Source of the DNA: Leptospira sp. WS92.C1
GTDB lineage: Bacteria > Spirochaetota > Leptospiria > Leptospirales > Leptospiraceae
Assembly (NCBI RefSeq): GCF_040833975.1
Contig: NZ_CP162130.1
Span: 496,001-560,000 of the forward strand
DNA length: 64,000 nt
Direction of reading: 5' to 3'
Part shown: one piece after another, positions 16,730 through 26,863 of the stretch
Numbering within the stretch: the stretch's first letter is position 1
How the letters are laid out: the number at the start of each line of letters is the position of its first letter
Translations under genes and position numbers: made by a program
Notes under the pieces: model-generated
Database searches by the model: none
Seen by the model: the letters and a program-made list of their open reading frames with translations, nothing else
What the model was told of the DNA's origin: nothing

Positions 16730-17704
16730 ATGAATCATCTCAATCGAAGACAGTTTCTCAAATCGATTCTTTTTTTATTTTTGAGCGGTGCTGGAGCGGA
16801 TCTTTTCTCTAAAGATAAGAAAGGTTTGAAACCGCCGTTTTTTTTGGAACAGAATTCGAATTTTAGAAACGTATATTCGGATCCGAAGTTGAGAGACGAC
16901 TTCTTTCAATTTCTGCAAAACGTATATCATTTGTATCCCGAAGAGGAGTTTCATAAAGTTATATTCGAAATTTCTAAAACAAAAAAAACGGATCGGGAAA
17001 TTTACGAAACGATTCTGCAGGAAATTCCCCATATTAAACCGTTTGCGGGAATGATCACATACGCGTTACCCGCTCTTAGAAAACAAAAGATAGAAATATC
17101 TAACGAGGTCATCGAACTTTTGGGAGAAAACGGTTCTTATGACGGTTATCTCGAAATCGGTACCACGGGCAGATATGTAAACGGTCTTCGAAAAAAATTA
17201 AAGATCCAAGGCAAAACGTTTATCGTAAACGATTTGGAACCTAAGTTTAGTCCGGAAGATCTCGTCGAAAGGGGACAAATTTCAAAGGCCGGGAATTTTG
17301 TTTCTCTGGGAAATTACGATCCGATTTCGGAAAATTCGATTCCTTCGGAGAGCGTCGGATTAGTGACCAATTTTATAGGGTTTCATCATTCGCCTTCGGA
17401 TCGATTGGACGGATTTATTCGATCCGTTGTTCGTGTTTTAAAACCGGGCGGCAAACTCGTCTTAAGGGATCATAACGTTTATTCTAAAGAAATGAAGGCG
17501 ATCGTCGCCCTGGCTCACGATGTGTATAACGTGGGATTGGAAATTCCCTGGAAGGAAACCTCGCTTCAAATTCGAAATTTCACATCCGTTGCTGAAATCG
17601 AAGATAGATTAAAGTCGTTCGGTCTGAAACCGATGGGGAAATATATATTACAAAAAGGCGATCCTACTAAAAATACTCTAATGGCATTTGTGAAATCCGC
17701 ATGA
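16730..17704 (+). CDS. Class I methyltransferase with Tat-type signal
   Basis: The protein has 324 residues from ATG 16730; a TTG at 16694 would add 12. The N-terminus reads NRRQFLKSILFLFLSGAGA, a twin-arginine export motif followed by a hydrophobic core. The rest carries a Rossmann methyltransferase pattern. YDGYLEIGTTGRY is the SAM-binding loop (~140), VGLVTNFIGFHH is the acidic/strand-4 region, and RVLKPGGKLVLRDH is the post-motif III strand. An exported SAM-dependent methyltransferase would be odd, since SAM is cytoplasmic. Its stop overlaps the next start by 4 bp (ATGA), so it is coupled to the FAD oxidase gene. Confidence 0.75.
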   Translation: MNHLNRRQFLKSILFLFLSGAGADLFSKDKKGLKPPFFLEQNSNFRNVYSDPKLRDDFFQFLQNVYHLYPEEEFHKVIFEISKTKKTDREIYETILQEIPHIKPFAGMITYALPALRKQKIEISNEVIELLGENGSYDGYLEIGTTGRYVNGLRKKLKIQGKTFIVNDLEPKFSPEDLVERGQISKAGNFVSLGNYDPISENSIPSESVGLVTNFIGFHHSPSDRLDGFIRSVVRVLKPGGKLVLRDHNVYSKEMKAIVALAHDVYNVGLEIPWKETSLQIRNFTSVAEIEDRLKSFGLKPMGKYILQKGDPTKNTLMAFVKSA

Positions 17705-20028
17705 AACAATTTATTCTACTTTTATTTTTATTCGTAAGCGGTTCGTTCGCGAATCCGACAACAGTCAATGATGTCACTCAGATCAATCCGATTCAAGTCG
17801 ATCGTGTCGTTGCCCCTGCGACTTTGGAGGAAATACAATTCCTCGTTCGAAATCATCAAGGTCCGATTTCCATCGGTGGAGGAAGGTTTTCCATGGGCGG
17901 GCAGATCGCGACGGAAAACGCGCTTTTTATCGATACGAGAGAATTTCATAAAATTCTATTTTTTGATCCGAAACAAAAAGTGATCACGGTCGAATCTGGA
18001 ATCACTTGGAGGGCTCTGCAGGAATTTATTGATCCTTACGGACTTTCTGTTCAGATCAAACAAACATATTCCAATTTTACGGTCGGCGGATCGTTGAGCG
18101 TAAACGCTCACGGCAGATATGTCGGATACGGACCGATGATTCTTTCCGTTCGTTCGATCCGAGTCGTGTTGGCGGATGGAAAGTCGGTCGTTGCAAGTCC
18201 TACGCAGAATCAGGAAATTTTTTACGGATGTATCGGAGGTTACGGCGGAATCGGGATCATCGTGGATGCGACTCTCGAACTTACCGATAACAAAAAGATC
18301 AAAAGGATCGTAAAAAAACTTCCGATTACCGAATATAAAAAATTCTTTTTTGATAATATTAGAAATCATTCCAAAGCCCAATTTCATAACGGTGATATCT
18401 ATCCACCCGAATATACCAACGTAAACGCGGTGACATGGGAGGAAACGGACGAGCCTGTTACCGTTGAGGACAAAATCGTTCCCGTTAAGGAAAGTTATTG
18501 GTTAGAAAATTTGATCTATTTCTGGCTTACCGAATTGCCGTATGGAAAGGAATTGAGAGAGGCGGTTTTGGATCCTTTGTATTATCGCAAGGATCGGATC
18601 GTTTGGAGAAATTACGAAGCCAGCTATGATGTGCAGGAATTGGAGCCCCCCACCCGAAAAATCAGCACTTATGTTCTTCAAGAATACTTTGTACCGGTGG
18701 ATCGTTTCGATGATTTTTATCCGTTGATGCGCGCCATTCTCCAAAAACACGACGTGAACGTGATGAACATATCGATACGTCATGCGAAACCGGATCCGGG
18801 TTCGATGTTGGCGTGGGCGAGAAAGGAGGAGTTTTCGTTCGTAATTTATTACAAACAAAGGGTCTACGAAAGCGCGAAAAAGGAAGTGGGGATTTGGACT
18901 CGGGAATTGATCGATGCGGTTACTTCCGTGGGAGGAGCTTATTATCTTCCGTATCAGTTGCACGCTACGGTCACTCAGTTTCACAAAGCATATCCGAACG
19001 CGGATCGTTTTTTTGCGTTAAAACGAAAGTTGGATCCGACATATAAATTTCGAAATAAACTTTGGGATAAATATTACTTTCATAAAGAACGGGATCAAAA
19101 GATCCGAATCGAATTGGATTTGATGAAGGATTATGTTCGAAACGAAGATCAGACTTTTTTGACTCTTCCGGAATGGTATATCGTATTTAGTTCCGATGAA
19201 TATGCGAAGTTTCTAAATCATTCGGCGCCGAGCGCGTTTCCTTATTTTAAAAGTATCGCGCAGTTTTGGAAAATATACGGAAGAGTGTTTGCGAAAACCT
19301 GGGATTCCTACGAATTCAATTGGGGATATCATCTGATGATCAATGTGATCGGAATCAGTTATTCCTCCGAACTTTTGTTCAAGGCTGTTTATGAAAATAC
19401 CATAGGAAGAGTGACGGAATGGTTTGCTGTCGGTCCCGTATCGAGCCCCGATCGAAAGGTCGAAGGTTTTATGCAAAAGGTGGCTCAGGATTATACCGAT
19501 TTTGTACGTCTTCGTCCTTGGTATGAATATTCCTTTTATGGAAAGTTCAAAGAGTTTTGGGGAATTCAAGACGGTGAAAACACGAGTTGGGTTCGAAGAA
19601 TGGAAAGAAGGATTTTCTTTTCCACAGAGCTGCTCGTAAAGGCGGTTTATGGAAAGTTAATCGGTATGGGCACGGAAACCGTTTATGCACCTGAGAGCTT
19701 TACGGTCAAAGCATGGGTTGTTCAATCCGGAGAAAGTAAAATCATATCCATTCCGAGATACGAAGCGTTTACCCAAACGGTCCCGAAATTGGTTCAAAAC
19801 AAAATCTCCTTTTTAGAGATTGCCGGAAATCGTCAGATTTTACTGACTCTGATTGTTCCTGCGGACGAAACTTTACTGGATTCGAAAAACATATTGTATC
19901 AATGGCCGATTCTTACGGAGCCAAATCGGAAACGGGTCGCGGTGATCGTTCCTATGCAAGAGTTACATCTTCTTTTAAACTTAGCGCGCGATAAGGGATT
20001 TACATTGGATCATATCTTCGATTATTAA
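17701..20028 (+). CDS. Exported FAD-binding oxidase (aldonolactone-oxidase-like) with long C-terminal extension
   Basis: The 775 residues start with a signal peptide (MKQFILLLFLFVSGSFANP). An FAD_binding_4 (PCMH/VAO) domain follows: GPISIGGGRFSMGGQ, VESGITWRALQEFI, YSNFTVGGSLSVNAHGRYVG and GCIGGYGGIGIIVDATLEL. The middle, including FFALKRKLDPTYKFRNKLW, resembles the C-terminal part of gulonolactone/arabinonolactone oxidases. About 280 further residues (from ~495) have no family I recognise; they are rich in Trp and Tyr. The 4-bp overlap with the methyltransferase implies one operon and a shared task outside the cytoplasm. No substrate can be assigned. Confidence 0.8.
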   Translation: MKQFILLLFLFVSGSFANPTTVNDVTQINPIQVDRVVAPATLEEIQFLVRNHQGPISIGGGRFSMGGQIATENALFIDTREFHKILFFDPKQKVITVESGITWRALQEFIDPYGLSVQIKQTYSNFTVGGSLSVNAHGRYVGYGPMILSVRSIRVVLADGKSVVASPTQNQEIFYGCIGGYGGIGIIVDATLELTDNKKIKRIVKKLPITEYKKFFFDNIRNHSKAQFHNGDIYPPEYTNVNAVTWEETDEPVTVEDKIVPVKESYWLENLIYFWLTELPYGKELREAVLDPLYYRKDRIVWRNYEASYDVQELEPPTRKISTYVLQEYFVPVDRFDDFYPLMRAILQKHDVNVMNISIRHAKPDPGSMLAWARKEEFSFVIYYKQRVYESAKKEVGIWTRELIDAVTSVGGAYYLPYQLHATVTQFHKAYPNADRFFALKRKLDPTYKFRNKLWDKYYFHKERDQKIRIELDLMKDYVRNEDQTFLTLPEWYIVFSSDEYAKFLNHSAPSAFPYFKSIAQFWKIYGRVFAKTWDSYEFNWGYHLMINVIGISYSSELLFKAVYENTIGRVTEWFAVGPVSSPDRKVEGFMQKVAQDYTDFVRLRPWYEYSFYGKFKEFWGIQDGENTSWVRRMERRIFFSTELLVKAVYGKLIGMGTETVYAPESFTVKAWVVQSGESKIISIPRYEAFTQTVPKLVQNKISFLEIAGNRQILLTLIVPADETLLDSKNILYQWPILTEPNRKRVAVIVPMQELHLLLNLARDKGFTLDHIFDY

Positions 20029-20195
20029 GCGAAGTTTAAAAGCGAAGGATTTTTGGGGAATGGATCGCGAAGTTAGAAACCTTTTCAAGGGATCATTCGA
20101 ATTCTAAATTCCCCGGAATTCAAGTTTATCCGGAGCACCAAAGTCTAACATCCAAATAATTCAAATTTTCACTCAATTAAAAATGGAGAAATCAT

Positions 20196-21272
20196 ATGAA
20201 AGAAATTGATCGTTCGAAACCCGTTCTTGTCACAGGGGGCGCGGGTTATATCGCGTCTTGGGTAATTCAGTATTTACTGGAGGAGGGCATTTCCGTCCGC
20301 GCCACCGTTCGAAGCAAAACGGATTCTAAAAAAATCTCACATTTACAAAAACTTTCCGATCGTTTTCCGGGAAAACTCGAACTTTTTGAAGCGGATCTCC
20401 TGAAGGAAGGCTCCTTCCAAAACGCGATTCAGGATCGCGGCGGAGTGGAGTTGATCATCCATACCGCGTCCCCGTTTTTTATAGACGGCGTTAAGAACGC
20501 GCAGAAAGAGCTGGTGGATCCCGCTTTGCAAGGAACCACTAACGTGTTAAATTCCGCAAACAAAAGCCCTTCTGTGAAACGAATCGTTCTGACTTCTAGC
20601 GTAGCCGCAGTGTTTGGGGATAACGTTGATTCCGAATCCGTTCCGGGTCGTTTGATGACGGAAGAACACTGGAATACGACGAGTAGTCTGACACACCAGC
20701 CGTATCCTTATTCTAAAACAGTGGCGGAAAGAGAAGCATGGAAAATTGCGCAGTCTCAAAACCAGTGGGATTTACTGACGATCAATCCCTCTTTTGTCAT
20801 GGGACCCTCCCTTTCGGAAAGAGCGGACGGCACCAGCGTGAACTTTATGCAATCGATGGTAAACGGTAAGTTCGCCTCCGGAGTCCCGGATATGATGATC
20901 GGTTTTGTGGATGTGAGAGACGTGGCGCGAGCCCACGTTTTAGCGGGTTTTACTCCAAATGCAAAAGGTCGTCATATCGTTTCTGCGGAGACCCTGACTT
21001 TTCTGGACGCGGCAAAGGTGATTCGCGAAAAATACGGAAAACGTTTTCCGACTCCTAAGAGCGCTCTCCCCAAGTTTTTAACGTATCTTATCGGTCCTTT
21101 TTTCGGATTGTCCTGGCCTTATATTTCGCGTAACGTGGGAGTTTCTTTTCAGCTCGATAATTCCTACAGCAAAAAAGATTTGGGACTGAGCTACAGACCG
21201 ATTTCCGAAACCTTTGTGGAACATATCCAACAATTGATCTCCGCAAAGATGGTTCCCGAAAAAAAAGTTTAA
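20196..21272 (+). CDS. Extended SDR: dihydroflavonol/cinnamoyl-CoA-reductase-like
   Basis: The 358 residues have the Rossmann NAD(P) motif [12 protein letters not shown] (~13). The catalytic triad region is [10 protein letters not shown] followed by [13 protein letters not shown], giving the YxxxK pair. The substrate side reads [16 protein letters not shown], typical of the GRE2/DFR branch that reduces aldehydes or ketones. A C-terminal hydrophobic stretch ([17 protein letters not shown]) might touch the membrane. The ribosome site is GGAG at 20184. It stands alone; a terminator follows at 21319. Confidence 0.85.
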   Translation: MKEIDRSKPVLVTGGAGYIASWVIQYLLEEGISVRATVRSKTDSKKISHLQKLSDRFPGKLELFEADLLKEGSFQNAIQDRGGVELIIHTASPFFIDGVKNAQKELVDPALQGTTNVLNSANKSPSVKRIVLTSSVAAVFGDNVDSESVPGRLMTEEHWNTTSSLTHQPYPYSKTVAEREAWKIAQSQNQWDLLTINPSFVMGPSLSERADGTSVNFMQSMVNGKFASGVPDMMIGFVDVRDVARAHVLAGFTPNAKGRHIVSAETLTFLDAAKVIREKYGKRFPTPKSALPKFLTYLIGPFFGLSWPYISRNVGVSFQLDNSYSKKDLGLSYRPISETFVEHIQQLISAKMVPEKKV

Positions 21273-21318
21273 ACATTTTCGAGAATTAATAACGATTTTT
21301 AGAAACGGTTTGTTCTTT

Positions 21319-21360
21319 GAAATACCCTTTCAAGCAAAAACTTGGAAGGGTATTTCTTAT
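21319..21360 (+). terminator. Hairpin terminator after SDR gene
   Basis: GAAATACCCTTTCAAG pairs with CTTGGAAGGGTATTTC (16 pairs, one G-U) around a CAAAAA loop, followed by TTATT. It is 46 bp after the SDR stop. The T-run is weak, so part of the terminator assignment rests on position. Confidence 0.65.
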
Positions 21361-21529
21361 TGAAAGCAAAGGTTTGAATCATTGCGGAATACAGGGAACT
21401 GTTGTTTCGGCAAGATTCTGTTATCGATATCGATCCAAAAACAGGATGATCGCAATTTTATTTTCGGCACAATTTTGAATCTTATTTTTGATTTTTAAGA
21501 CAAATTTTGTAAAACAGGAGATTGAAGTT

Positions 21530-22633
21530 CTAACACGCGTCTCCTCCGGTTGAAAACATAGATTCCATTTTATCGTTTTTGATCCGGTAGAATTCGTGTA
21601 TATAACCGTCGTATCCGCTGTGATGTATGATCAGAATGGGAGTTCCATTTTCATCCAGATCGAACGCATTTATAAAATGATATTGGCCTCCGTAAATCTC
21701 CTGATCTTGACTAAGAACATCAAATTTTTCGAATGTTTTTTTCCCCAATTCGCCTTCTTTGAATTCGTAAAGAGCGGCGTAATAGGATTTTTCCTCTACT
21801 TCCATATTCATCTTGATCGCATATCGTATAAAAATATATTGTTTTGCGGGAGAATGGATCTTATAGAAGTCGCCTTGTTTTAAAAATTTTAGTTCGGTTT
21901 GTCTGGGATGTTTTTTCTTAAAGATTTCGCTTACTGAGGAATCCAGAAGTTTGGATATTTTTTCGATCGGCTTGTAACGATCCGATTTTACCTTATCGGA
22001 AATCTTGGAACCGAATATTCCAAAAACTGAATCTTCTAAAGTATTGATTTCGCCAATGGTGGGTAGGTTTCCTCTTAGAACGCGAAATCCCTGACAACCG
22101 GCGTTTCCTCTTTTCTCAGGAGAAAATTCTCCGATTACGCCTGCATGTTTGTAAGCGATGGCTTTTTCTTTTGTCTGAATCGTTTGTTTTTCCAGATAGG
22201 ACGCCTCCGCGGAATGATCATTTGCAGATACCCACTGGTTTTTGATCCGAATCGCCAAGGTGCGAAATGAAGAGCCGTCAATATCCGTATCTAACGATCC
22301 GAAAAGTTTTGCGTCCCGCAGTTCTTCGATCGATTTTTTTCCCAGGAACTCGGCGGCTGCGTATCCTTTCGCTCCGGACTTTGTCGTGATCGCAGGCCAT
22401 TCTTCCCATTGAGATTCCTCGTTTACAAAAACAATTTCTCCCTTTTCAACCTGGAATAAAACCTTTCCGTCCTTGGGTTTTTCCCTTACGTTTAGTTTTC
22501 CATCGCTCGTAAGAACGTATCTCGGAGAACGTTTTTCCTGTGCGAGGACGGGATCAAAAAGAAAAGAAAACAAAATGATTGCGATGAAAATCAGGATCGA
22601 TTTGTTTTTTAGGTCGGAATGATTTCTTTGCAT
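21530..22633 (-). CDS. Exported SH3b-domain protein
   Basis: The 367 residues begin with a signal peptide (ILIFIAIILFSFLFDPVLA). A bacterial SH3 domain follows: YVLTSDGKLNVREKPKDGKV then WPAITTKSGAKGYAAAEFLG (residues ~38-100). The remaining ~260 residues show no known catalytic motif. They include CQGFRVLRGNLPTIGEIN and a C-terminal section of beta-strands ending in DGYIHEFYRIKND. SH3b domains often bind cell-wall peptides, so a periplasmic or envelope role is likely. The other function is unknown. Confidence 0.65.
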   Translation of the reverse strand: MQRNHSDLKNKSILIFIAIILFSFLFDPVLAQEKRSPRYVLTSDGKLNVREKPKDGKVLFQVEKGEIVFVNEESQWEEWPAITTKSGAKGYAAAEFLGKKSIEELRDAKLFGSLDTDIDGSSFRTLAIRIKNQWVSANDHSAEASYLEKQTIQTKEKAIAYKHAGVIGEFSPEKRGNAGCQGFRVLRGNLPTIGEINTLEDSVFGIFGSKISDKVKSDRYKPIEKISKLLDSSVSEIFKKKHPRQTELKFLKQGDFYKIHSPAKQYIFIRYAIKMNMEVEEKSYYAALYEFKEGELGKKTFEKFDVLSQDQEIYGGQYHFINAFDLDENGTPILIIHHSGYDGYIHEFYRIKNDKMESMFSTGGDAC

Positions 22634-22825
22634 TTCGGGAATTTGAACGGAAACGGGTTCCTTTTCAAGATTTATTTTTGAATGTTATTTCGTTTTTTGG
22701 AAGAACCCGTTCCAAGTTTTTGCAGTTTTGGCTTCCTCTAAAAAAATTCGGTCTTACGCAACCGGTAAGAATCCGTTTGATACAAACGCGACAACTCATT
22801 GTCTTAGAAAGATTGTTTGCGGATC

Positions 22826-23920
22826 TTAGGAAAAAATCAGATTTACCGATGTTCCTTTTTGTTTTTCACTATCGAGCCAAAATTCGGCCCCGGTCAACTT
22901 GGCAAAATCTCTGCAAAGTTTGATTCCGAGACCTGCTCCGGTTTCGTTGAAAGTTCCGGGTGATGAAAACGATTCTTTCGAAAATACCCGTTTCAATTCT
23001 TCCGGTGTCATTCCGATACCTGCGTCGGAAACGGAAATTTGATATTTTTTTTCGGGCAATTTTTTGGCGCCAAGGATGATTTTGCCTCCGGGTTTTGAGA
23101 ATTTAATCGCATTTACAAAAAGATTTCGGATGATCACTTTGAAAATTTCCCTATCTCCGAAAATAATAATTCCCTCATCTAAATTCATTTCGATTTGAAT
23201 GAATTTTGTTTTTAAGTAATCGTTATAAAGTTGGATCAATTCGTGCAGGATACCGTTTGGTGAAAAGGAAATCTTGGTTACGATGATGTTTTTCGCGTTC
23301 GCCTTTACCCAATTGAGAGTGTTGTCTATCAAATCTATGGTTAGATGTGTTTGGATATTCAACTTCGAAAGATGCAGATATAAATCCGCAGCACCGATCT
23401 CTGCGTTTTTAAATAAGGAAATTAAGGATATGATCTGGATCAAAGGAGTTCTCAGATCGTGAGCAAGAATGGATAAAAGTTGAGTTTTGGTCGAGTTTGT
23501 GCGGGTTAGTTCGGAGTTTAGTGTTTCCAGATCGTCTATGTCTTGAAAAGAAACCGCGCTTAATTCTCCGAATTCGGCGCTACGAATGTTGAGCCATTTT
23601 TTTCCGTTGTATTTTGTTTTGATTTTTGCCTTGAGAGACGCGTTTGATTTTCCGCTTCTTTTCGCATGATGGATTTCCGCCCACCAGTCTGCCTTGATTT
23701 CTTTTCTATAATTATCGTCCGGATATGCTTGTAAAAACCATTCTTCGATCGTAGAAATTTCTTTGATTTCGTATCCGATCATTTCCCTAAAACTGCGATT
23801 TAGATACAATGTCTGATATTGATCGTCTTTGATCTGCGAAAGCAAAACCGGGCAGGGGATAAATTCTACAAAGCGTATTTTATCTCCGATATCTTCTAAG
23901 GCTTCTTGTATTAATTCCAT
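22826..23920 (-). CDS. PAS-domain sensor histidine kinase
   Basis: The 364 residues lack membrane helices, so this is a cytoplasmic kinase. A PAS-like domain occupies ~15-120 (TLYLNRSFREMIGYEIKEIS). The HisKA dimerisation helix has LLSILAHDLRTPLIQIISL with the phosphorylated His (~155). The ATPase has the N box NLFVNAIKFSKPGGKI, G1 SDAGIGMTPEEL, the F region and G2 GAGLGIKLC. No response regulator is adjacent on the same strand; the nearest is the one at 25970. Confidence 0.9.
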   Translation of the reverse strand: MELIQEALEDIGDKIRFVEFIPCPVLLSQIKDDQYQTLYLNRSFREMIGYEIKEISTIEEWFLQAYPDDNYRKEIKADWWAEIHHAKRSGKSNASLKAKIKTKYNGKKWLNIRSAEFGELSAVSFQDIDDLETLNSELTRTNSTKTQLLSILAHDLRTPLIQIISLISLFKNAEIGAADLYLHLSKLNIQTHLTIDLIDNTLNWVKANAKNIIVTKISFSPNGILHELIQLYNDYLKTKFIQIEMNLDEGIIIFGDREIFKVIIRNLFVNAIKFSKPGGKIILGAKKLPEKKYQISVSDAGIGMTPEELKRVFSKESFSSPGTFNETGAGLGIKLCRDFAKLTGAEFWLDSEKQKGTSVNLIFS

Positions 23921-24456
23921 TTTTTTAAATCCGCATTTGTTTTGGGGTGAAATCCCAAAACGTTCTAATATGAAGAACGATTTTTAGTATATACGCTGTA
24001 GAATGGAAGATCCATTTAAAAAACGGTTTTACGCGCGGAAAAGTGAGAATTTCCTGCGTCAATATTCTGTTTCCGGTATCGAATCGCACGGAGTTGAGAT
24101 CATTTTGGGATTCATTGAAATTCTAAATATGAGAGCTTTTGCTCACATATTAATTTTTGTTTTTAAAATACATTCAAAAAATAGAATCTAATTTAGGATT
24201 TTTTTTTACCAAGTTCAGGACAATCATGGTCGCTCTGTTTTTGATCGAATCCAGTTCGGCTTAGAGCGATTTGTTTTAAACGGACGCTGCGAGTCCGTTC
24301 GACTTTTCCTGTTTTTATAAAAGAATCCGGGAAAGCCGGAATATAAGCAAATAATCGATTGATAAGGTTAAAAATGAATGGAATTTTTTTATTTTTATGA
24401 CAGTCTAATGATCTGAATTCCGAGAATTAAGCGAAACTACTTTTAAAATAAAATCG
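23921..24456. other. Divergent intergenic region with a hairpin
   Basis: No gene is supported between the kinase and the phosphatase gene. AATATGAGAGC (24126-24136) pairs with GCTCACATATT (24141-24151), with one mismatch and a TTTT loop, followed by AATTTTTGTTTTT. This looks like a rho-independent terminator on the plus strand without an upstream recognised gene. It could end a small transcript starting near 24000. A 62-codon frame from 24003 spans the hairpin and has no clear ribosome site. Confidence 0.45.
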
Positions 24457-25836
24457 ATGTTACCAGATACAATTCAAACCAAGGAGGACACCCTCCGTCG
24501 CTTTAACAAGGAATTGATGTCCTTGGCGAAAAACCCGATCATCGACAGCGGAGATTTGGATCCCGCGTTAAACGTTTTGACCGAATCTATTTCGAGAGCT
24601 TTGGACTGCGAGCGATGCAGCATCTGGTTTTATAGCGAGGCCAAAATATCGATCCAATGTCTGGATCTTTTTATTCTCTCCGAAAATTCGCATAATTCCG
24701 GGATGGAACTTTTTCAAAACGACTTTCCTCATTATTTCGAAGTTCTTCGAGAACAAAGACTGATCATCGCGGACGAAGCCGTTGCAGATGATGCGACAAA
24801 GGAGTTTGCACGAAATTATCTGATTCCGCTCAACATCGTTTCCATGTTAGACGCTCCGATCCTGATGGACGGAAAGCTGATCGGAATTATCTGTAACGAA
24901 CAAGTCGGCAACACAAGGGTCTGGACCTTGGAAGAACAAACGTTTGTGGGTTCGATCGCGGATATGCTGCCGAGAATCTTTCAAGCGGTTGAAAGAAAAA
25001 AGGCGCAGGAAGAATTAAAAAAAGCGAATGAACGCCTGGAGCATACGGTTCGTGCCAGAACCAAAATTATCCTGAGTCAAAAGGAAGAACTCGAACATCA
25101 GATCAAGATGGCCAAAAAAATCCAGGAGGCTTTGTTGCCGGTTACTCTTCCTAAATCGAAATATTTGGATCTTCAGTTTCTTTATACTCCGATGATGGAA
25201 CTCGGCGGAGACTTTGTGGATTTTTTATACGACGAAAAGGATTCCACTCTCGGTTTTTTTATCTGCGACGTTTCGGGTCACGGTGTCTCCGCGGCCTTAC
25301 TCGCGTCTATGGTGAAAATGTCATACTTCAATTGGAGATCTTTTCTTCAAAATCCGGAATACGGTATGACCCAGATTTACGATTCGCTTCGAGGGAAATT
25401 TGCGGGTCATTTTATCACCGCGATTCTCGGTACCTTAAACGTAAAAACAGGGGAAGGGCAGATGACAAACGCGGGTCACTGTCCGCCGGTTTTGTTACGT
25501 CCCGGAAAAAAACCGCAAGTGTTTCATCAAACCGGCGCTCTTCTGACCGATTTGATTCCCTTAAAATTGGAAACGATTTCCTTTCACCTGGATCCGGGAG
25601 ATCGTTTGGTTCTTTATACGGACGGAATCGTAGAAACTTTCAATTCAAAAAAGGAAATGTTTTCCGAAGAAAGGCTGCTCTCCATTTTGGATTCTTCCAG
25701 GGCGGAGTCTTTACAAGGTCTTTGTCAAAAGGTATTTTTGGAAGTGAATCATTTTATCAAGGAAACCCAAGGTCACGAAGGACTTTCCGACGATCTAACG
25801 ATTTTGGCTCTCGAGCGAAAATCTGAAAATTCTTAA
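24457..25836 (+). CDS. GAF + coiled coil + PP2C (SpoIIE/RsbU-type) phosphatase
   Basis: The 459 residues begin with a GAF domain (~20-185; ALDCERCSIWFYSEA, LDAPILMDGKLIGIICNEQV). A coiled coil follows (~188-220; RKKAQEELKKANERLEHTVR). The C-terminal PP2C-type phosphatase has the metal-binding motifs GGDFVDF, FFICDVSGHGVSAALLASM, NAGHCPP and LYTDGIVETF, then SDDLTIL. Such proteins dephosphorylate STAS anti-anti-sigma factors in stress signalling. The STAS protein at 13599 would be a reasonable target, but this is speculation. The ATG at 24457 has no strong ribosome site. Confidence 0.9.
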   Translation: MLPDTIQTKEDTLRRFNKELMSLAKNPIIDSGDLDPALNVLTESISRALDCERCSIWFYSEAKISIQCLDLFILSENSHNSGMELFQNDFPHYFEVLREQRLIIADEAVADDATKEFARNYLIPLNIVSMLDAPILMDGKLIGIICNEQVGNTRVWTLEEQTFVGSIADMLPRIFQAVERKKAQEELKKANERLEHTVRARTKIILSQKEELEHQIKMAKKIQEALLPVTLPKSKYLDLQFLYTPMMELGGDFVDFLYDEKDSTLGFFICDVSGHGVSAALLASMVKMSYFNWRSFLQNPEYGMTQIYDSLRGKFAGHFITAILGTLNVKTGEGQMTNAGHCPPVLLRPGKKPQVFHQTGALLTDLIPLKLETISFHLDPGDRLVLYTDGIVETFNSKKEMFSEERLLSILDSSRAESLQGLCQKVFLEVNHFIKETQGHEGLSDDLTILALERKSENS

Positions 25837-25969
25837 TATAAAAATAGGATTTGATTCTATTTATTCGTTTTTATATTCGAAATTTGCATTATAGTTTTTT
25901 AATTCAATTGTCAAAAAAATCCAGTTCGATAGAAATGTAACTCCATTCTTTAACTGGAAAACGGAACGT

Positions 25970-26653
25970 ATGAAAGTTGTACCCCACTATTCCATATTAC
26001 TTGCCGAAGACGACGAAAGTAACGCGGAGCTTTTTATTCGACATTTGGAAAGATATAACTTCGATGTGGATCATGTCGTGGACGGAATTGCCGCGGAAAT
26101 CAAACTGAGAAAAATACGTTATGACCTCATTTTAACCGATAACCAGATGCCGAAACAGAGCGGTCTTAGTCTTTTGGAGCGAATTCCCGAAACCAATCGT
26201 TTAACCCCGATCATTTTTTTAACGGTCAGCAACGAAAAAGAAACCATCATCCAAGCCGCTCATAACAAAAGACTGGTCGCCTATCTGTTAAAACCGATAG
26301 ATACTCAGATTCTTGTAGAAAAAATCTGCCAAGGTTTAGGAATTCGAGTAGAAACCTTGATCGATAAAAAGGCGTATCCGTTTGAAATTCTACCTTTTAC
26401 AAATTCCACATACGGTGCGGGCGTCGGTGTCGAGTTGAAGGGATGTCCTTACGGTAAAAGTATAGAAAAGTTGGTTCAGGAAATTTCTTTCTTTTTAAAA
26501 GAACTGCCTTCTCTACGGAGTATCATGATTAAAGTAAATCCCGAATTTTATTATTATAAAAACGGGGGGCAACTTCTTTCCAGTTTGAGGGATCGTTTGG
26601 CTATCAAATACGAAATCAAAAAAGAGGATATCTTAATCGTAAATGAAAATTAA
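25970..26653 (+). CDS. Response regulator with uncharacterised C-terminal domain
   Basis: The 227 residues open with a receiver domain. ILLAEDDESNAELF supplies the acidic pair, LILTDNQMPKQSG holds the phosphorylated Asp (~54), FLTVS holds the switch Thr, and YLLKPID holds the Lys. The last ~95 residues (from ~135) are not a DNA-binding or catalytic domain I know. The segment SLRSIMIKVNPEFYYYKNGG is noteworthy. It lies 133 bp after the GAF/PP2C gene on the same strand, so the two may act together. Confidence 0.85.
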   Translation: MKVVPHYSILLAEDDESNAELFIRHLERYNFDVDHVVDGIAAEIKLRKIRYDLILTDNQMPKQSGLSLLERIPETNRLTPIIFLTVSNEKETIIQAAHNKRLVAYLLKPIDTQILVEKICQGLGIRVETLIDKKAYPFEILPFTNSTYGAGVGVELKGCPYGKSIEKLVQEISFFLKELPSLRSIMIKVNPEFYYYKNGGQLLSSLRDRLAIKYEIKKEDILIVNEN

Positions 26654-26863
26654 GGGTCGTTTTCAAATTGAAATCGATCTTTGATTCTCGTTTTAAATCG
26701 TTGTATTGAATATTTTTTGGTTAAACTTCGGATTTTTGACAACCTTCGGAAATTACTTTTCGAGGGTTTTGTTTTTTAAGAACGCGCTTAAAAAATTTCT
26801 TTTAAAAAAGCGGAACCTCCGTTTCGAGTTTTGGTCAGAGGATTAGAAAATGGGAGGAATCCA

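Noticed and set aside
24003..24191. 62-codon frame upstream of the GAF/PP2C gene
   Set aside because: It runs through a terminator-like hairpin, has no ribosome site and shows no recognisable pattern.
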